This document shows positions 33,601-46,800 of a stretch of 64,000 bases of DNA, one piece after another. Each line of letters begins with the position of its first letter. The first letter of the stretch is position 1. The stretch covers positions 4,508,446 to 4,572,445 of the forward strand of contig OY970829.1 of assembly GCA_963853835.1 (NCBI GenBank), in the 5' to 3' direction. The position numbers were made by a program, and so were the translations under genes. The notes under the pieces are model-generated. The model was given only the letters and a program-made list of their open reading frames with translations, made no database searches and was not told where the DNA came from. Origin of the DNA: Calendula officinalis. Lineage: Eukaryota > Streptophyta > Magnoliopsida > Asterales > Asteraceae.

Positions 33601-33748
33601 TCAACGAGCCAAGTATTCAGGCTGACTCTCTAGTCCTCAAGAAAGTAAAATTTGTCGGTATATAAAGGATTGACAACAAATTACAAGGTGATGACATATA
33701 TGAAGTTAAGATGTCGTCGAAAGATTTGAAGTTTTCTTTTCGTTTTCT

Positions 33749-33995
33749 TTTTTTTTTTTTTTTTTTTTTGAACGGCACGTTAGTAAAGTTAGTAAGTTAG
33801 TCCGACATATATAATGACATCCAAGCGGGCAGTATGTATTCTTCGAACATATCTCCTTTTTTGGGGGAATAAACTCCACCTCCTTTTTTATCTCCTTAGG
33901 AATGAATGCCCTCAACAAGGTTTGAACCCAAGATATCATGAAGACAAATCCCCAAAGCGATCCTTGATTGTCAATTGATCTAGACCTATTGGTAG
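33749..33995 (-). repeat. SINE-like retroposon with A tail (minus strand)
   Basis: A T run (about 33749-33770) at the left is the A tail of a minus-strand copy. The body shares 'TTAGTAAGTTAGT...ATAATGACATC' with 5462 and 15240, and has GGGTTCAAACC as a B-box-like motif. A 3'-body fragment of the same family is at about 46895-47005. Confidence 0.55.
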
Positions 33996-34254
33996 AAAGA
34001 TCTGAAGTTAATAAAAAGTTTGGGAAGCTAACGTACGTGAACTAGGTGAAACTCAGACACTTTTCATTTGTGGTATATCAGTAACATAATTTGCTTAAAA
34101 ATTCAAAACTTAAAATTATTATTATACCATTAACTTATTAAACATTACGCATCCAATAAATCTGGACCAAATAAACATTATTAGTATACCCTTAAAACAT
34201 TTAACACACACTCTCCCTCCCTCATTTACATCACCACCACTTTCGTTTATTCAA

Positions 34255-34400
34255 TTTTTTTTTTTTTTTTTTTGGAATCGGCAAATATATTAAAAAATAC
34301 TAGTAAGGAGCTAGAGAAACAGCAAAAGAAAATGAAAAGTAAACACACAAAAGAGGGTGTAAACACCACTCAGCCCACCTCAAATTCAATCTATAACTCC
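34255..34400 (-). repeat. 3' end of a retroposon with A tail
   Basis: A long T run precedes GGAATCGGCAAATATATTAA...ACTAGTAAGGAGCTAG. The tract also occurs near 15615, so it is a dispersed retroposon 3' end, possibly LINE. Confidence 0.45.
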
Positions 34401-35902
34401 TATACTTAATCTATCTAAACACATGGGATCTGATTGTATCGAAAATGAGGGAGGACTATTTATTGATCAAACCAAAAAAATGAAAGGACTATTTATTGAT
34501 CTCGTCACAAGCTCGGTTCATTTTAGAACACTTGAGTCACAACCTATAGTTATCAACCATATACGTACAATCTCCCAGGGAGGATCTAATATGGTGCACG
34601 GGTTGCCCGTAATTTTTTCAAATATTGTTAAAATAGTGTTAAAAAAATTTAAATATTTTTTATTAGTGTAGATGACACTCCTGAGGAAAAAATGTACAAC
34701 AGATGATACCTCTTGGTTTTTTCCTGAATCCACCACTGCAAACTCCGGTATTAATTTTAAAAATATACACTTGAAATAACCAAAACCAAACCAATGACTG
34801 ATTCCAATATGACCCTAAATCTATTCCTCAACCAGTGTCCACTTTGATCCATCCCTATATTTATTAGTTAGAAAATGACTATGTGGTGGTGACCTAGTGA
34901 TAATGGTTCTCAAATAACTTCATAGATGTCATGGGTTCGATTTTTGTATGTGTAAACATTTACTAAATGATCAAGTAAGATTCAAAAACAACTATGATAA
35001 CATAGGTCGCGTACATCACAAATATTAGATTAACGACTCTGAAGGATCCTTATAACCGGAATATTTTTAAAAAAAGTTAGCCAATGTTAAAAAAAAAAAT
35101 ATAGAAGGAAAACATCCTCTGGCATGACCATACCCATAATAAATGTTCCGGAATTGTCCCCGTGACATATTTTTGCAATTCCTGCTCCTCTTCATTAATT
35201 CAGATTCCAACCTCCCCACGCTTCTTTTACTTAATTCCATCTTTTGGGTGGTTGAAATCATTAATTCCACTCCTTTAATACCACCACCACCATCCTCTAT
35301 TCCCATTCTCATTTCTCCTTTACTTGATTTCATTCCTCTTTATACATGGAAATCAAAATGTATGTTTTCGATGTTTGGGTTGTGGTGAAGTAATTGAACG
35401 AGATATTGGTTCGGTTCAATAAAAATGTGATGAGTTGAATGTTGCTTTTTGATTGAGCCGTGCCAATATCATGTGCATCTTGCTTCTAATATCAATGACT
35501 TAATTCATCGACTACGTTTGGTTAATTTCTACGAAAAGGTAAAATGTTTAACCTTTTGTATTCAATATGTTTTTCTTTTTTGGGCATGGATTGTAGTTTC
35601 ATGCTAAAAAATAGTAGTGGTGGAAATGACAATGACAACGGGGTCGAGTTTATATCCCTCCTAGGTCATAATGTACATTTAAATGCATTGTAATAATTAT
35701 TTCTACAAATTAAATATAATTGTTTAGGGAGATAATTTGTACAACATCATGGTTATCCATGCACCATATCATGTGTACAATATCATCAGGAATGAGTTTG
35801 TGGTAAGGTTTATTCACGTGGGTTTTGAACTACCAGTAAAGTGGGTGGTCACACTGGTATTAGTCGACGCAAATGCGAGTTGTAACCCAGTTAAAAAAAG
35901 AT
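34401..35902. other. Intergenic DNA with a SINE-like stretch
   Basis: 34870-35050 (GTGGTGGTGACCTAGTGATAATGG...GGTTCGATTT...AGGTCGCGTACAT) is related to 36815-36975, and its 3' part to 20480-20540. It looks like a tRNA-derived repeat. No gene recognised. Confidence 0.45.
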
Positions 35903-36056
35903 GGGTTTTGTTAATGACAGCCCTTAAGGCTGTCACTAACATGCATAAAAAGCTTGTACATTGATTAAAAAAGTGATATTCCTAAAATTCAGGGGGTTCA
36001 CTTTTGTTATTTTGCCTTCTTAATGACAGCTCTTAGGACTGTCATTATCATTTTCC
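35903..36056. mobile_element. MULE-type MITE with palindromic ends, 154 bp
   Basis: Inverted ends GGGTTTTGTTAATGACAG and CTGTCATTATCATTTTCC sit in a perfect 9-bp duplication AAAAAAGAT (35894-35902 and 36057-36065). Each end also folds on itself (GACAGCCCTTAAGGCTGTC). Confidence 0.85.
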
Positions 36057-36065
36057 AAAAAAGAT

Positions 36066-39000
36066 AAATGAATCATTTCATTTTTTTTTTTTTTTTTTGA
36101 AATAAGAGTTGTTAAAGAGCAAGTTAACAAATGTTTGGATCCAACTTTTTGCTACCAAGTTAAATGTAATTTATTTTTATTTTATCTAAATTAGAATCTT
36201 AGTACGAGTAACATTTTTGTAGAATAAACCGTATTAAGCTAGGAAGTGCCTATATGTATTTTGTTGTTTTTACATATATGTGAAACTGATATGATGCCCT
36301 TTTGTTCGCTGATCTTATTTGTATTGTGAATACTGAATACTAAACTTGAATTTCAAGAAAATTATTAATTCTTTCTTTTTTTTATTTTTTTGATATATTA
36401 GCACCCATTTTATAATAAAATCAGCCTTTAAAAAAACACCCATTTTAATGTCTATCTAATAAATGTTTGCTATTTCACCAAATGTTTCCTACATTTAATC
36501 TATACATCCAGATAATACATCCACTATATTCTTACTTTGAAATGTATTAATTATCATTATTATTGTTAAATTATTTGTTATTGTCACTAGCTGCATACAA
36601 TAGTAATTAAATTAAAAGGAAAGCAAACAATCATATAGGCAAGGAATGTCCGAGTCATTAAATTCCTGCATTTAAATTTAAAATTCTAACCACATAAACA
36701 CAGACGACAGTATTCACTATAGCTTTTAATTTTCTTTGGAAACACCACACAACTTGACTATACAAGGAACTCTTTTTATTATTATATGAAAATAAATATA
36801 TTAATCATCTGTCTAGTGGTAATAACTCCTAAATAACATTCTAGATGACATATGTTGGAACATATATTCGATCTCTTCTTGGGTAAATATCTCATACCAA
36901 AGTTTAGAAACGACCACCATAACGATTAGGTCGCGTACATTAGGAAGAAGACTCGGCCACCCGAGAACTACAACCTTAATTCTTTAATTTATTTGTTTGT
37001 AAGTTAAAATATACTACATATGTAAATACATGAAAGGAAAAATGTGATTACAAATAGTGTCATGAGAAGAAAGAAAATTCAAGAAAGTAAAGGTTATCAT
37101 GTTTAACTTCTACTCATTTAGTTAACATACTGCTCGCCTATTTTCTATTAACATTATAAACTAATAAAAACATAATGAGTTACAAATAATCAAGATTGCA
37201 AACAAATTTACAGAATCTAAAGACCAATAAAACTATAAAAGATTACTGTTGCATATTATCATTATAACTTTATAAGCATAAATCATCTTTTTGTATTTTT
37301 ATAAATGCGTGACTTTTTGGTCTTACCCTGCATAAGGGTAGACCTCGACAACCCGGAATAAATTTTAAATCGGATTGGTTTAAAAACCGGTTCGTTTCAG
37401 TCAAGCTCTGCCAAATTTGGTTAGGTTTCGGGGAGTGAAGTGTGTAATGGACCGGATCCAAACCAGTTCACCGGCGAAATCTGGATTTTAAACCGGTTCT
37501 AAAGGCTATTTAACAAAAAGACCGACTTTCAAACCGGTTCATCCCCCTAAACCTCAATCCGATCCTAGTCCGGTGGTAAAACAGAATACTATCTACATAA
37601 AATTATAATTTTCTTCTTATAAGAAATAACACTATTGGGTCAGAACAAGGGTTGGGCTTAAGACTAGTTTCTAAGCCCATATTACATTATTTCACCAACT
37701 ATAGTCTATTGTCCTTAGATGTCTATTATTAGGCATAGATTGAGATTTTATATGTGCAACTATAGTAATTCATCCCGTTCGCACTCTTTGAGCCTATGGC
37801 CAGTTGTGATAGTGGATTTTACCCTAGGTGAAAACGAGTGGGATGGTCGGGTCTAATGTATGCACTTGCACGACCTGTGGATACGAATACAGTCTGAAAA
37901 ACCTGGGTTCGTGCAAGATCAGTTTTGTTGTTGCTCGGGTCAACCCATTACCCCTCGTATCATCTTCGATCTTCAGTTACATCAAATAAATATAGTCTTA
38001 GCTAATGATTGTAATCAAGTCTGAATCAATACTCCGATTGATTCGATTATTAAATTATTTTGTGTTTCTTGTAATCACAATTTTTTGTTGGTGATCAAAC
38101 TGTTTTGTTTCCATGTAATTCGATTATTAAAATCAGTTTTATATTAATCTCCATGTAACCCGATTATTATATTTAGTTTTATAATTATCATATATAGATA
38201 TCATCCGTACAATTCATACACTACATAAGAAATTCTAGAATGATAATGTTATTTCCAATTCCAAATAATTTAGCGATTGTTTATATATTGTGAATAAATC
38301 TTTCTTTTAATTGCGGGTTCAACTAACCATTTGGTGGCTACGGTTTTAGGTCACATGTCACAGGCGATTGTTGGCGACCGAACCCAACTTCAGCTGTCCC
38401 GGGCTCGACTTGCAAGCCCCACCATATGAATAATACCATTTTCTTCTTCAACTACATACCTTTTAACATTTTTGAAATGTTACTATTAAAACATTTACTA
38501 TTATTTTAATTATTATTGCAATTCTTCATTTTTACTTAGTTGATATAGTTATTATAGATTTACTTTAATTTTTTTGTTACTATTATTATTCAGATGAAAA
38601 TATCATCCTTATTTGTGAAGGTAGCTACGGCTATGATTGATCATGGGTTGTGGTTGGCTTTTTTATCCATATTTGGTGAACCCTCTATATTTTAGTGGGT
38701 GTCGTAGTGTAGTGAGAATTTTTTCTTCAAAATGATGTGATTGTTTAGGTTATATATAATATGACTGTTGATACTCATACACACAAATTGTTATGATTAA
38801 AGTTTTGTAAAAAAAGTGGTTGTTAATTTAATATACAAATACTATATTATTAGATTTTAGTTAACCCAACAAAGTCAGAAAGACAACCACAAAGGCACAA
38901 ACCACTGGAGTCTGAACACAAAATTTAAGGTGTCTAGTTATGTAGTTGTAGGTCGTCCCTCGCTACCGCCAAATAAATTGACCTTACACAGTACACACAA

Positions 39001-39283
39001 ATAAAACGATCTGCTTGTAATTTTAATTTATTTTTACGAAAAAAACATTTTCTATCAAGTAATTTTTTAAAGGCTTATCAAGTTTTATTAATAATGAAAC
39101 CAATGGACGATTTAAAAAGTTTATCTGGAAAAGAAAGGTTAAGCGAATGAACAACTTATAAATCACTAGAAAGGTACCCATGAGTTTATAAGTTTATAAA
39201 ATTTTTTATTTAAGAAAAACGTGTTATTAAGAAATTAATTTTTTAACCTTATATAATATGTTAACTTTTGATAAAATTAAAAA
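36066..39283. other. Intergenic, no recognised gene
   Basis: It contains a SINE-like stretch at 36815-36975 and CCGGTT-rich low-complexity DNA at about 37325-37575, comparable to hAT MITE interiors but without ends. The rest is AT-rich. Confidence 0.5.
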
Positions 39284-39490
39284 GGGTTTTTCTAATGTAT
39301 GCCCCTGGGGTATACGATAACGTGTATTTAATGAAATGATAATTTCCTAATATGTATTGAATAATATTAATGAACTCTAACTCTTATTATTTTAGAAGAT
39401 GCATTAAATACATTTTTATGTATAAATGGAAATTATTGCTTCATTAAATGCCGTTATCGTATGCCCCTGGGGCATACGTTAGAAAAACCC
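39284..39490. mobile_element. MULE-type MITE with 9-bp duplication
   Basis: Ends GGGTTTTTCTAATGTATGCC and its near complement are flanked by perfect AATTAAAAA duplications (39275-39283 and 39491-39499). Each terminus carries its own palindrome, GTATGCCCCTGGGGTATAC. Relatives: 18845, 25247 and 43667. Confidence 0.87.
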
Positions 39491-40076
39491 AATTAAAAAA
39501 ATGACAAAATTATTTACTTTCTATATGACACATAACTCACACATAAAACATATATGCCTTTGACCATTAAAGGTGCACATAAAACCTGAATATTCGATTT
39601 TGCGAAAAATTATCCAAAATCAGATTTTAAGAAAACCGGATTTTTTTAATCCCGGACGCATATTTTTGAAACCGGATATTATAATCATCCTAAAAAGTTT
39701 AAATGCTTTAATATGAGCTTATAATTTAAAAAAAATAAATAAGTGTAAAAGCAACTAATATACCTTATATAGAATCAAAATCCACTATGTGACTTGCAAC
39801 TTGAACCAATATTACCTAAAGAAAGCTCTAGGGAAATTATGAATACCAAAAATAGAAAGAAACAAATGTGCAAAGTGCCTCTTGCTTTGTTGCACTCCCC
39901 CCCTTGTAATTTTTGGAAGAAATATTGCATAGCAGGGCATCGGCCCCCAATCTCCACTCATTTCAATGGTGTCAAAATATACATTCTTTTTTCTTCTTTA
40001 CAAACATCCTTTTCGTTTTCTTGATCTTATCATATCTCTAAATTTAGAAACAAATCGCAATAAACGATTAGAAATA

Positions 40077-43000
40077 TCAAAATGTTGCTGACCAAACCGC
40101 GTTTTCACCTTCACCACATCGTTTATGGACTTCTTTAATCCTATCAACGGATCGGCAAATCCCACTGCAAGTCCAGTCGAATGATGCTACACATGCGTTT
40201 CCCGCTTGTGCTTTCCACTCACAATCTACACAAATATATTATAGATAAATAAAATTAGAAATTGTTAACCAGCTAATTAAAAACTGTATTAATTGCGCGT
40301 TTTTTAAAACGTTTGTTTTTATCTAGTGGGCAATTATTTTTACCAGGTGGAGTCCCACAACATAATCTTCGGTCATCAATATGCTCAACATCGAGCCCGA
40401 TAAACCAAGATCCCAAAGAAACGTCTTCATTTGCATACTTATGCAATACATGTCTGCATTTTTTAACACGGTATTATAAAACTGACCGTCTGAATGAAAA
40501 ATAAATAAATAAAGTTTGGTCTTGTGTAAACAAAACTTAACTGGTTTAATGAAATATAAGTAGCCAAATCTTTTGAAATGGCGTATAATTGTCCAGTAGC
40601 ATGACGGAAATACTTGTTTCCCGACTCACCAAATTTCCAATGTTCTGGCTCATGGTACCTTACTCCTCTGTTTCAATCATATACTTAAATCAAAACAACG
40701 AAAATATTTATAAAAAAAATAAATATATTAAATTCGAAATAATTATTTCGCTTACTTTTGAGCAAGTACAGGGCCAGATTTCATGCACCCGATATATACC
40801 CTTTTTTTCTTCCTATGTCTAACTAACGTATGACCTAGTGTAGCTGCAAATAATATTCAACTAAAGTTAGGTTATGAAAATGACTTGATATAAATACTAA
40901 ATAACATAAAGTCAAAACTATGATTAGATTGAAGTTTTGATTTATAAAATCCAAATGTTGCATTAATATACGTAACTGCAGCTCTTAATAATTCATTTGT
41001 AACCAAAACAATATCGATTTTGATGATTTGACTCTAGAGTCAAAAGTTTGACGTTTAGTTATGGAAAAAGTCAAAGTTACCTATGTTCACGTGGACATCA
41101 TCGTCAACTTTGATGTAAAATTCTGCATCCCACATAGTAACAGCGGTTGCAAAATACGTTTTTGTTTTTGCAGATAATTCTAGGTATCCTTCGACATGAT
41201 CCTGCTCGTATGCATGTCAATAAATGGTTAATTAGTTATATTAGGAATATAAACTAAATAACCAAATTATCCAACATAATAAAAATGATATTTTTTTAAT
41301 GTACCAATCTCAAGAAATCGCCATGCTTTCTATCTTCGGCTTCAATAGCTCGGTCGAGTATGCCCCCTACTGTCGCACTGGCAAAAGCGATTATGTAAAT
41401 AAATAAATTCATTTGATTTTATTACCTTTTTGAGTTTTATAGTGAACACGTGTATTAAAAGTATATGTATTTATATGTGTGTAATATTTATAACACTGGT
41501 GGACAAAGTTGGTCGTTGGTGTTATAAATTTTGTAAAACATAGGTTTTTATCATTGCTTTTATTTATATTATTATTATTATTATTATTATTATTTATATT
41601 ATGTCGACGAAACTTTAAATTTTATGACATTTAAAGGCCATGCCTAAATGATTAACAACATAAATATCTAAGCATGTAAACATCTGAAAAGTTTATGTTA
41701 TCATGCTTTATTGTAGAAAAGTCCACTAATGATGTATATTTTGAGTGACTTCACCTTTTTTAATTGTTGCAAACTAACTACCATTAGCTAGTTTTGTACA
41801 AATGAGCAATATGTTACACACTACAAAAACATAAACTCCAAAAAACAAAAAGTAGTACTTGCAATCATTTTTTGCATTTTTACATAGTTTGTTTGCAATA
41901 AAAGTCAAATTCTATAATTAAAAAATCAACTGCTCGTAACAAATGATAAAATAAAGTAAAAATAAAAGTTTAAAACCAACCTGTGACCGATGACAAAACG
42001 CATTATAATACCCTTCTCATCCTCTAACTTCTTTCTTTTTTGACCTACATATGGAACATAAAAATTAGAGAGTACACATCGGGTAGGTTATGAGTCAATT
42101 GGGTAAAAAAAATCTTTATATGGAATGGGACAAAAAAGGTAAAAAAACCATTAAATAAATAAATGACACACTAATTATAAATACAATAATTAGTAAACCT
42201 AATTAAATAATTGTCAACAAAGATCTTAGGTCGACCCAACCCGTCTATTTTGCCAAATCTAGATTTGTCACAAACCTTGAGGCATCCATGTAGCCCGTAT
42301 TGAATCTCTTCTTTTACGACTACTAAAAGCAGTATTAACTCCAACAACCATTAAATATTTTCTTTTTTCAGATGAAATCCTTATATTTTCTTCTGATATA
42401 GGTGACCCGTTCACAATTGATTCTTGAATGGATCTTCCTGCAGCTAATTCCATCTCTAAGTTTGATATTGTTTTATCTAATGTCCTATATTTAGTTAAAA
42501 ATAATATTTTAAATATACATAATTAAACTAATTTGTAATTAATAAAAAGAAGCTAAATCTCACTGTATAGCTTGATGAGTCTTTGATACTTCGCCAAATA
42601 TTTGTTTCGGATCGCGTTTTACGTTCTTCATTTGTAACTAAAACAACCCAAATTAATCAAATTTACAAAAATTAATATTTTTTTATAAAATTTGAAAATT
42701 TTAATTACATACCTTTCTTAAATCACATCCTTCTGATATTAACTTTAAGCCTTCGGATTCAATAACTGTTGGTCTTGTAATAAGTTTAGAGTCAGACACC
42801 GTCCACATTCTGTAACCAGTTTCTTTTGGAAATTTATAAATCCAAAATAATGGTAAAATACTTTAAATTCGTGATTTTATTTTTATTTTGTTTATTTTAA
42901 TAAAACAACATATAATCAAACACTTGGTATGCGTTAATTAACAGAAAAAGATTTTCCAAAATTAATACGGAGTAGTTATTAATTTATGATGAAATAATAA

Positions 43001-43130
43001 AACAATTGGGATCATGAAATTACCTATTGGTGAAGAGTAATCCAGCACAAAAACTTCCAATACATAATAAAAGTGTCCATTTTTGTGATATTAAGCTTCT
43101 TGAAGCTTGTAGGTCTCCTCTGTTCTTCAT
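40077..43130 (-). CDS. Beta-1,3-galactosyltransferase family GT31 (405 aa, 11 exons)
   Basis: This is a Golgi type II membrane glycosyltransferase of the plant B3GALT1-8 clade, whose members add galactose to arabinogalactan-type glycans from UDP-galactose. Exons: 43130-43024, 42809-42713, 42637-42564, 42484-42276, 42044-41981, 41377-41305, 41201-41081, 40843-40756, 40667-40542, 40453-40344, 40225-40077. All introns are GT-AG and phases join into 405 codons plus TGA. The protein has a short basic N-terminus, one membrane anchor (about 18-34, WTLLLCIGSFCAGLLF), a DUF4094-like stem (RMWTV...), and the GT31 domain from about 136: RRDSIRATW (151-159), the metal-binding DDD (241-243, KVDDDVHVN), GCMKSGPV and EDVSLG (329-334). 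It has a Cys-rich C-terminus ending WSATF. No defect is seen, so it is likely functional. The exact substrate cannot be read from sequence. Confidence 0.95.
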
Positions 43131-43325
43131 GATCAATTTCTCTTTCATATATTTTTTTAATTTAATTTGATTTCTCCCCCAATGAATACTGTTTATTCAA
43201 CAAAACCCATTTCTTAAAGGATCCCAAAAGAAACAGACAAATTTCAACTGAATAACAGAAATAATATTTTAATTTTTAGAGGTGTGAAGAACAGGGGGAA
43301 AAAAGAGAGAGATGTTGTATGAGAA

Positions 43326-43333
43326 TATATAAA
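43326..43333 (-). promoter_or_regulatory. Putative TATA box of the galactosyltransferase
   Basis: On the minus strand TTTATATA lies about 195 bases upstream of the start codon. A CT-rich stretch (CTCTCTCTTTT, plus 43303-43313) follows and would fall in the 5' UTR. Confidence 0.5.
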
Positions 43334-43666
43334 GAGGTAACCTGTAGTTATTCTAATTTGTAACTTTCTTTATCCCTTTGGTTTGTTCTTTGCACTCTCT
43401 CTCTATATATATAATATTTATATAGATTTATATCTGTATCTATATATACATAACTCTCTTCTCTTTGCAGGGAAGGGACTTCCAACAAAAGTGAGAGAAG
43501 ACCCACTAACTACTACCCCTTCTGCTATTCAAGATATACCAAATGGTCCCTCATATTTGGAGTATTATATTATTGCCGAATTTGCTACCAAGAAGCTGAA
43601 AAAAAATATTCGAAAAAGCTTAACTTGGTAAACAATAAATTTTGTTTCTTATTAATATGATGAGTT

Positions 43667-43868
43667 TTTCTAACTTATGCACCAGGGACATACATTAAGT
43701 GCAGTTAATGAACATCAAGTTCCCATTTAAATCAATAATCGTATTTATTGCATCTACTAAAATGGTAAATATTGAAGTTAATTAATGTTATTCAAAATAT
43801 ATTAGGAAAATCAAATACTTCATTAACTGCACCTAATGTATGCCCATGGGGCATATGTTTTGAAAATA
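43667..43868. mobile_element. MITE related to 39284-39490
   Basis: TTTTTCTAACTTATGCACCAGGGACATACAT at the left and ATGTATGCCCATGGGGCATATGTTTTGAAAA at the right form palindromic inverted ends around an AT-rich centre. Confidence 0.65.
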
Positions 43869-43869
43869 G

Positions 43870-46800
43870 GCGGTGATAAATTTTAATGGGTTTATCACAA
43901 ATATTACTTTAAGTGGTTGTACATGATAATGAATTCCCTTTGAAAAACCCTAACATGATTAAGAGTTTTATTTTTGACATATAAAAGGTAATTATTCAAG
44001 TATATTTTCGAGTATCTTAGTTTAGTTATCCTATGTTTAAATGCTTAATTGCCTCTAAAAAGTTTTTTTGTTTCAACTTGTATATTTGACTTTTAAACCT
44101 GCATTTAATCGATTTGAAGCTTAAATTGGGGCATTCGTATAAATATAGGTATGTTGTAACTGTCTTTAGGTCCAAGGAGTAAACAGTTACGGTGACAAGG
44201 GGATGCTATTCTGACAGCAGAGTAAATAACACGGTGTGTTGGATTATTGGTCCAGAATATAACATGTGTCCCATTGTCTTAGAAAAACTCCAACCTCATT
44301 GTCACCGAGTGCTTGTCGACCTTAATAATTTCAAATATCATCCATATACTATTCTACATCTTACACTTTTGACCTTCTACTTATATTTATCGTGTCTAGT
44401 GCACTAAGGAGAATAAATATTTCAACATTATGGTCCCTTTCTCCATATGGTGGATTGGTGATTTGGTGGTCCTCTTGAAAGGAATTTATTAGACTCTCAT
44501 TCACTAACTAGATATGATTTTACCAATGATATGAGGCTAATAAATATTTAAGTGATATGTTTGGAAACAAGGAACGTAAATAATTCGAATATGCCGTTCA
44601 AAAAAAAAAAAAAAATGAAAATCACTAGAATTTGATGAAGATGAAGAGATGTAATTTTCGTTGATCAATATTCACTGATTGAGGTAATTCAGTTAAGAGA
44701 GTAAACTAGATATACAAAAAGGCCTCAAATCTGTTTGAGACAAAAAATTGATAAAATTCTACGAGTTAAACGAATATTATCACAATATACATGCTCAATA
44801 TGAATCCAACAGTTCACATACTAGAGTATACATAGCAAGAGACTGAGAGGGGCCGAACAAGACCTCATAAAAGATTACTTTAAAGTGATTTTTAATTTAT
44901 TTTAATGTATTTTTTTAATTAAAATAAATAATTAAATAAATTTGTGAGACCAAATGCTTCTACAAAGTAGTTATATCAAGGAAAATATTTTCTGAATTTG
45001 TATTATAGGAGAATTATATGACAAAAATTCTTGTAACTTTACTATAACGTGGTTCTTATACCCATAGTATTTAGAAACCCGAACCAACCAAATACCTCTC
45101 GTGAAATAAAAGAATTTGTTCAAGATTGAAAACCTAAATCTAATGACTAGACAATAATATTAATGCTTCACCTACAATAGAAGTGTGTACGTTCAAAATT
45201 AAATTTGACAACACAAATCGATTACCAGTTAACAACCATCGATCTAGATACTCAATAATTTTTTAATATTTTAAACTTTTGATCAAAGTCGGCAAATGCG
45301 TAGTCAAAATCATAGTTTAGCATGAAGAATTTAATTTCATAAGTATTTTATTATTAAATAAGTTCCTATACACTTCCTAACTAATATATCGTTGGTTTCA
45401 CAGTTTTTGAGTAAAAAAATTATAATGACTGTTAGATTAACAAAATTATATAGTTAGTGGGGATAAGTTACACACAATTTTTTAGCCTAAATGCTCATCC
45501 TATCTGAAGAATAAATCGAATCGAACTGAAACCGAAAATAATAAATTTTTAAAATTGAAACCGAACCGATTACATGTTTCCAGTTTCGATTCAGTTCGAT
45601 TTAGGTTGGTTTTCAGTTCGGTTTGTGTTGATTTTTAGTTCGGTTCAGTTTTTCGGTCCAAATATCTGTTATAATGCGACCCAACCGCAAAGTGTATTCG
45701 GCTTTGCATATATTGTAAGATTAATTCGTGCAACAGTTTTTATCAGGTACATGAAAGTGCATGCTAAACAAAAAAGTACAGGGCAAAATAAATAGCACGT
45801 GATATTCCAGCGAAGCGGAAAGCCAGGGGAGCACGTGAGATTTAAGCATCCCCCTGACGAGCAGGGGGTAGTTGCTTCTCTAGGTTTTATACGCTACACC
45901 CATCCGCAGCTGATCATTTCCATATTCCAACCCTCCTTAGAGAATCCATAGTGGTTAACCTCTCCAATTACTTATCATATTTGCCATATCATCTAATAAC
46001 GTATTAATTGAAAACCTCTACAATGGTTAACCTTTCCAAAGATTTTTCACTAATATTATTAATTTACTCTTATCTATATCAAATGTTTTATAAATACCCC
46101 CCACTTATATAATTTAACAATTTTTATAGAATTATAAAACTTAACATTATTATAAAGTGTCTCTTACAAAAATATTATAATGTTTGACCTTAAAAAATAT
46201 TGAAATATGATAAAGTTATAATTTATAGTTATAGAAATAATAAATTATTCACATATAAATATATACATGAGTTTAAAATGTAAAATTATTATATATAGGG
46301 ACTAAAAGAATTAAACATTGAAAGTTGTTCAAGTGGTTGGGGAAGAATAAACGTTTGAAGTAATCTTTTAAAAAAATTATCTATTCCAATAATAAAAAAT
46401 CATTTTAAAAATTATTCAAATAGTATTAACTCTTAAAAAATCTCCATTCAAAATGCTCTTACAGAATCCACATATAATGAAAAATGGAATGACACTTTCA
46501 TGTGGATGCTTCCCCTAACAAAGGGCCCACACCTCAAGTTTCCATTTCTTGCACGTGCTTTCCATGTGGTCATCCATTCTCTCTAGTCTCACTACTTCTT
46601 TTAACCTTACAATTGTTTTTCATAATGTCTAATTTCTCATAATAACAAAAAAGAATTAAAATAATTACCGTATTCTTATTAAATATTATCAATTATCTTT
46701 CTATTAGTATGATTAATATATATATGTCCAAACCAAATAACAAAGTTATGATAAAGAATTGATTAATTTCATATGTCATTATTTTATGGGTATAAAAATA

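Noticed and set aside
43383..43631. 82-codon plus-strand open frame upstream of the galactosyltransferase
   Set aside because: It has no recognisable domain, an AT-rich start and lies in the divergent flank; probably random.
45795..45890. Hammerhead ribozyme (CTGACGA core)
   Set aside because: A CTGACGA motif is present, but the GAAA arm and the three stems in the right order are not.
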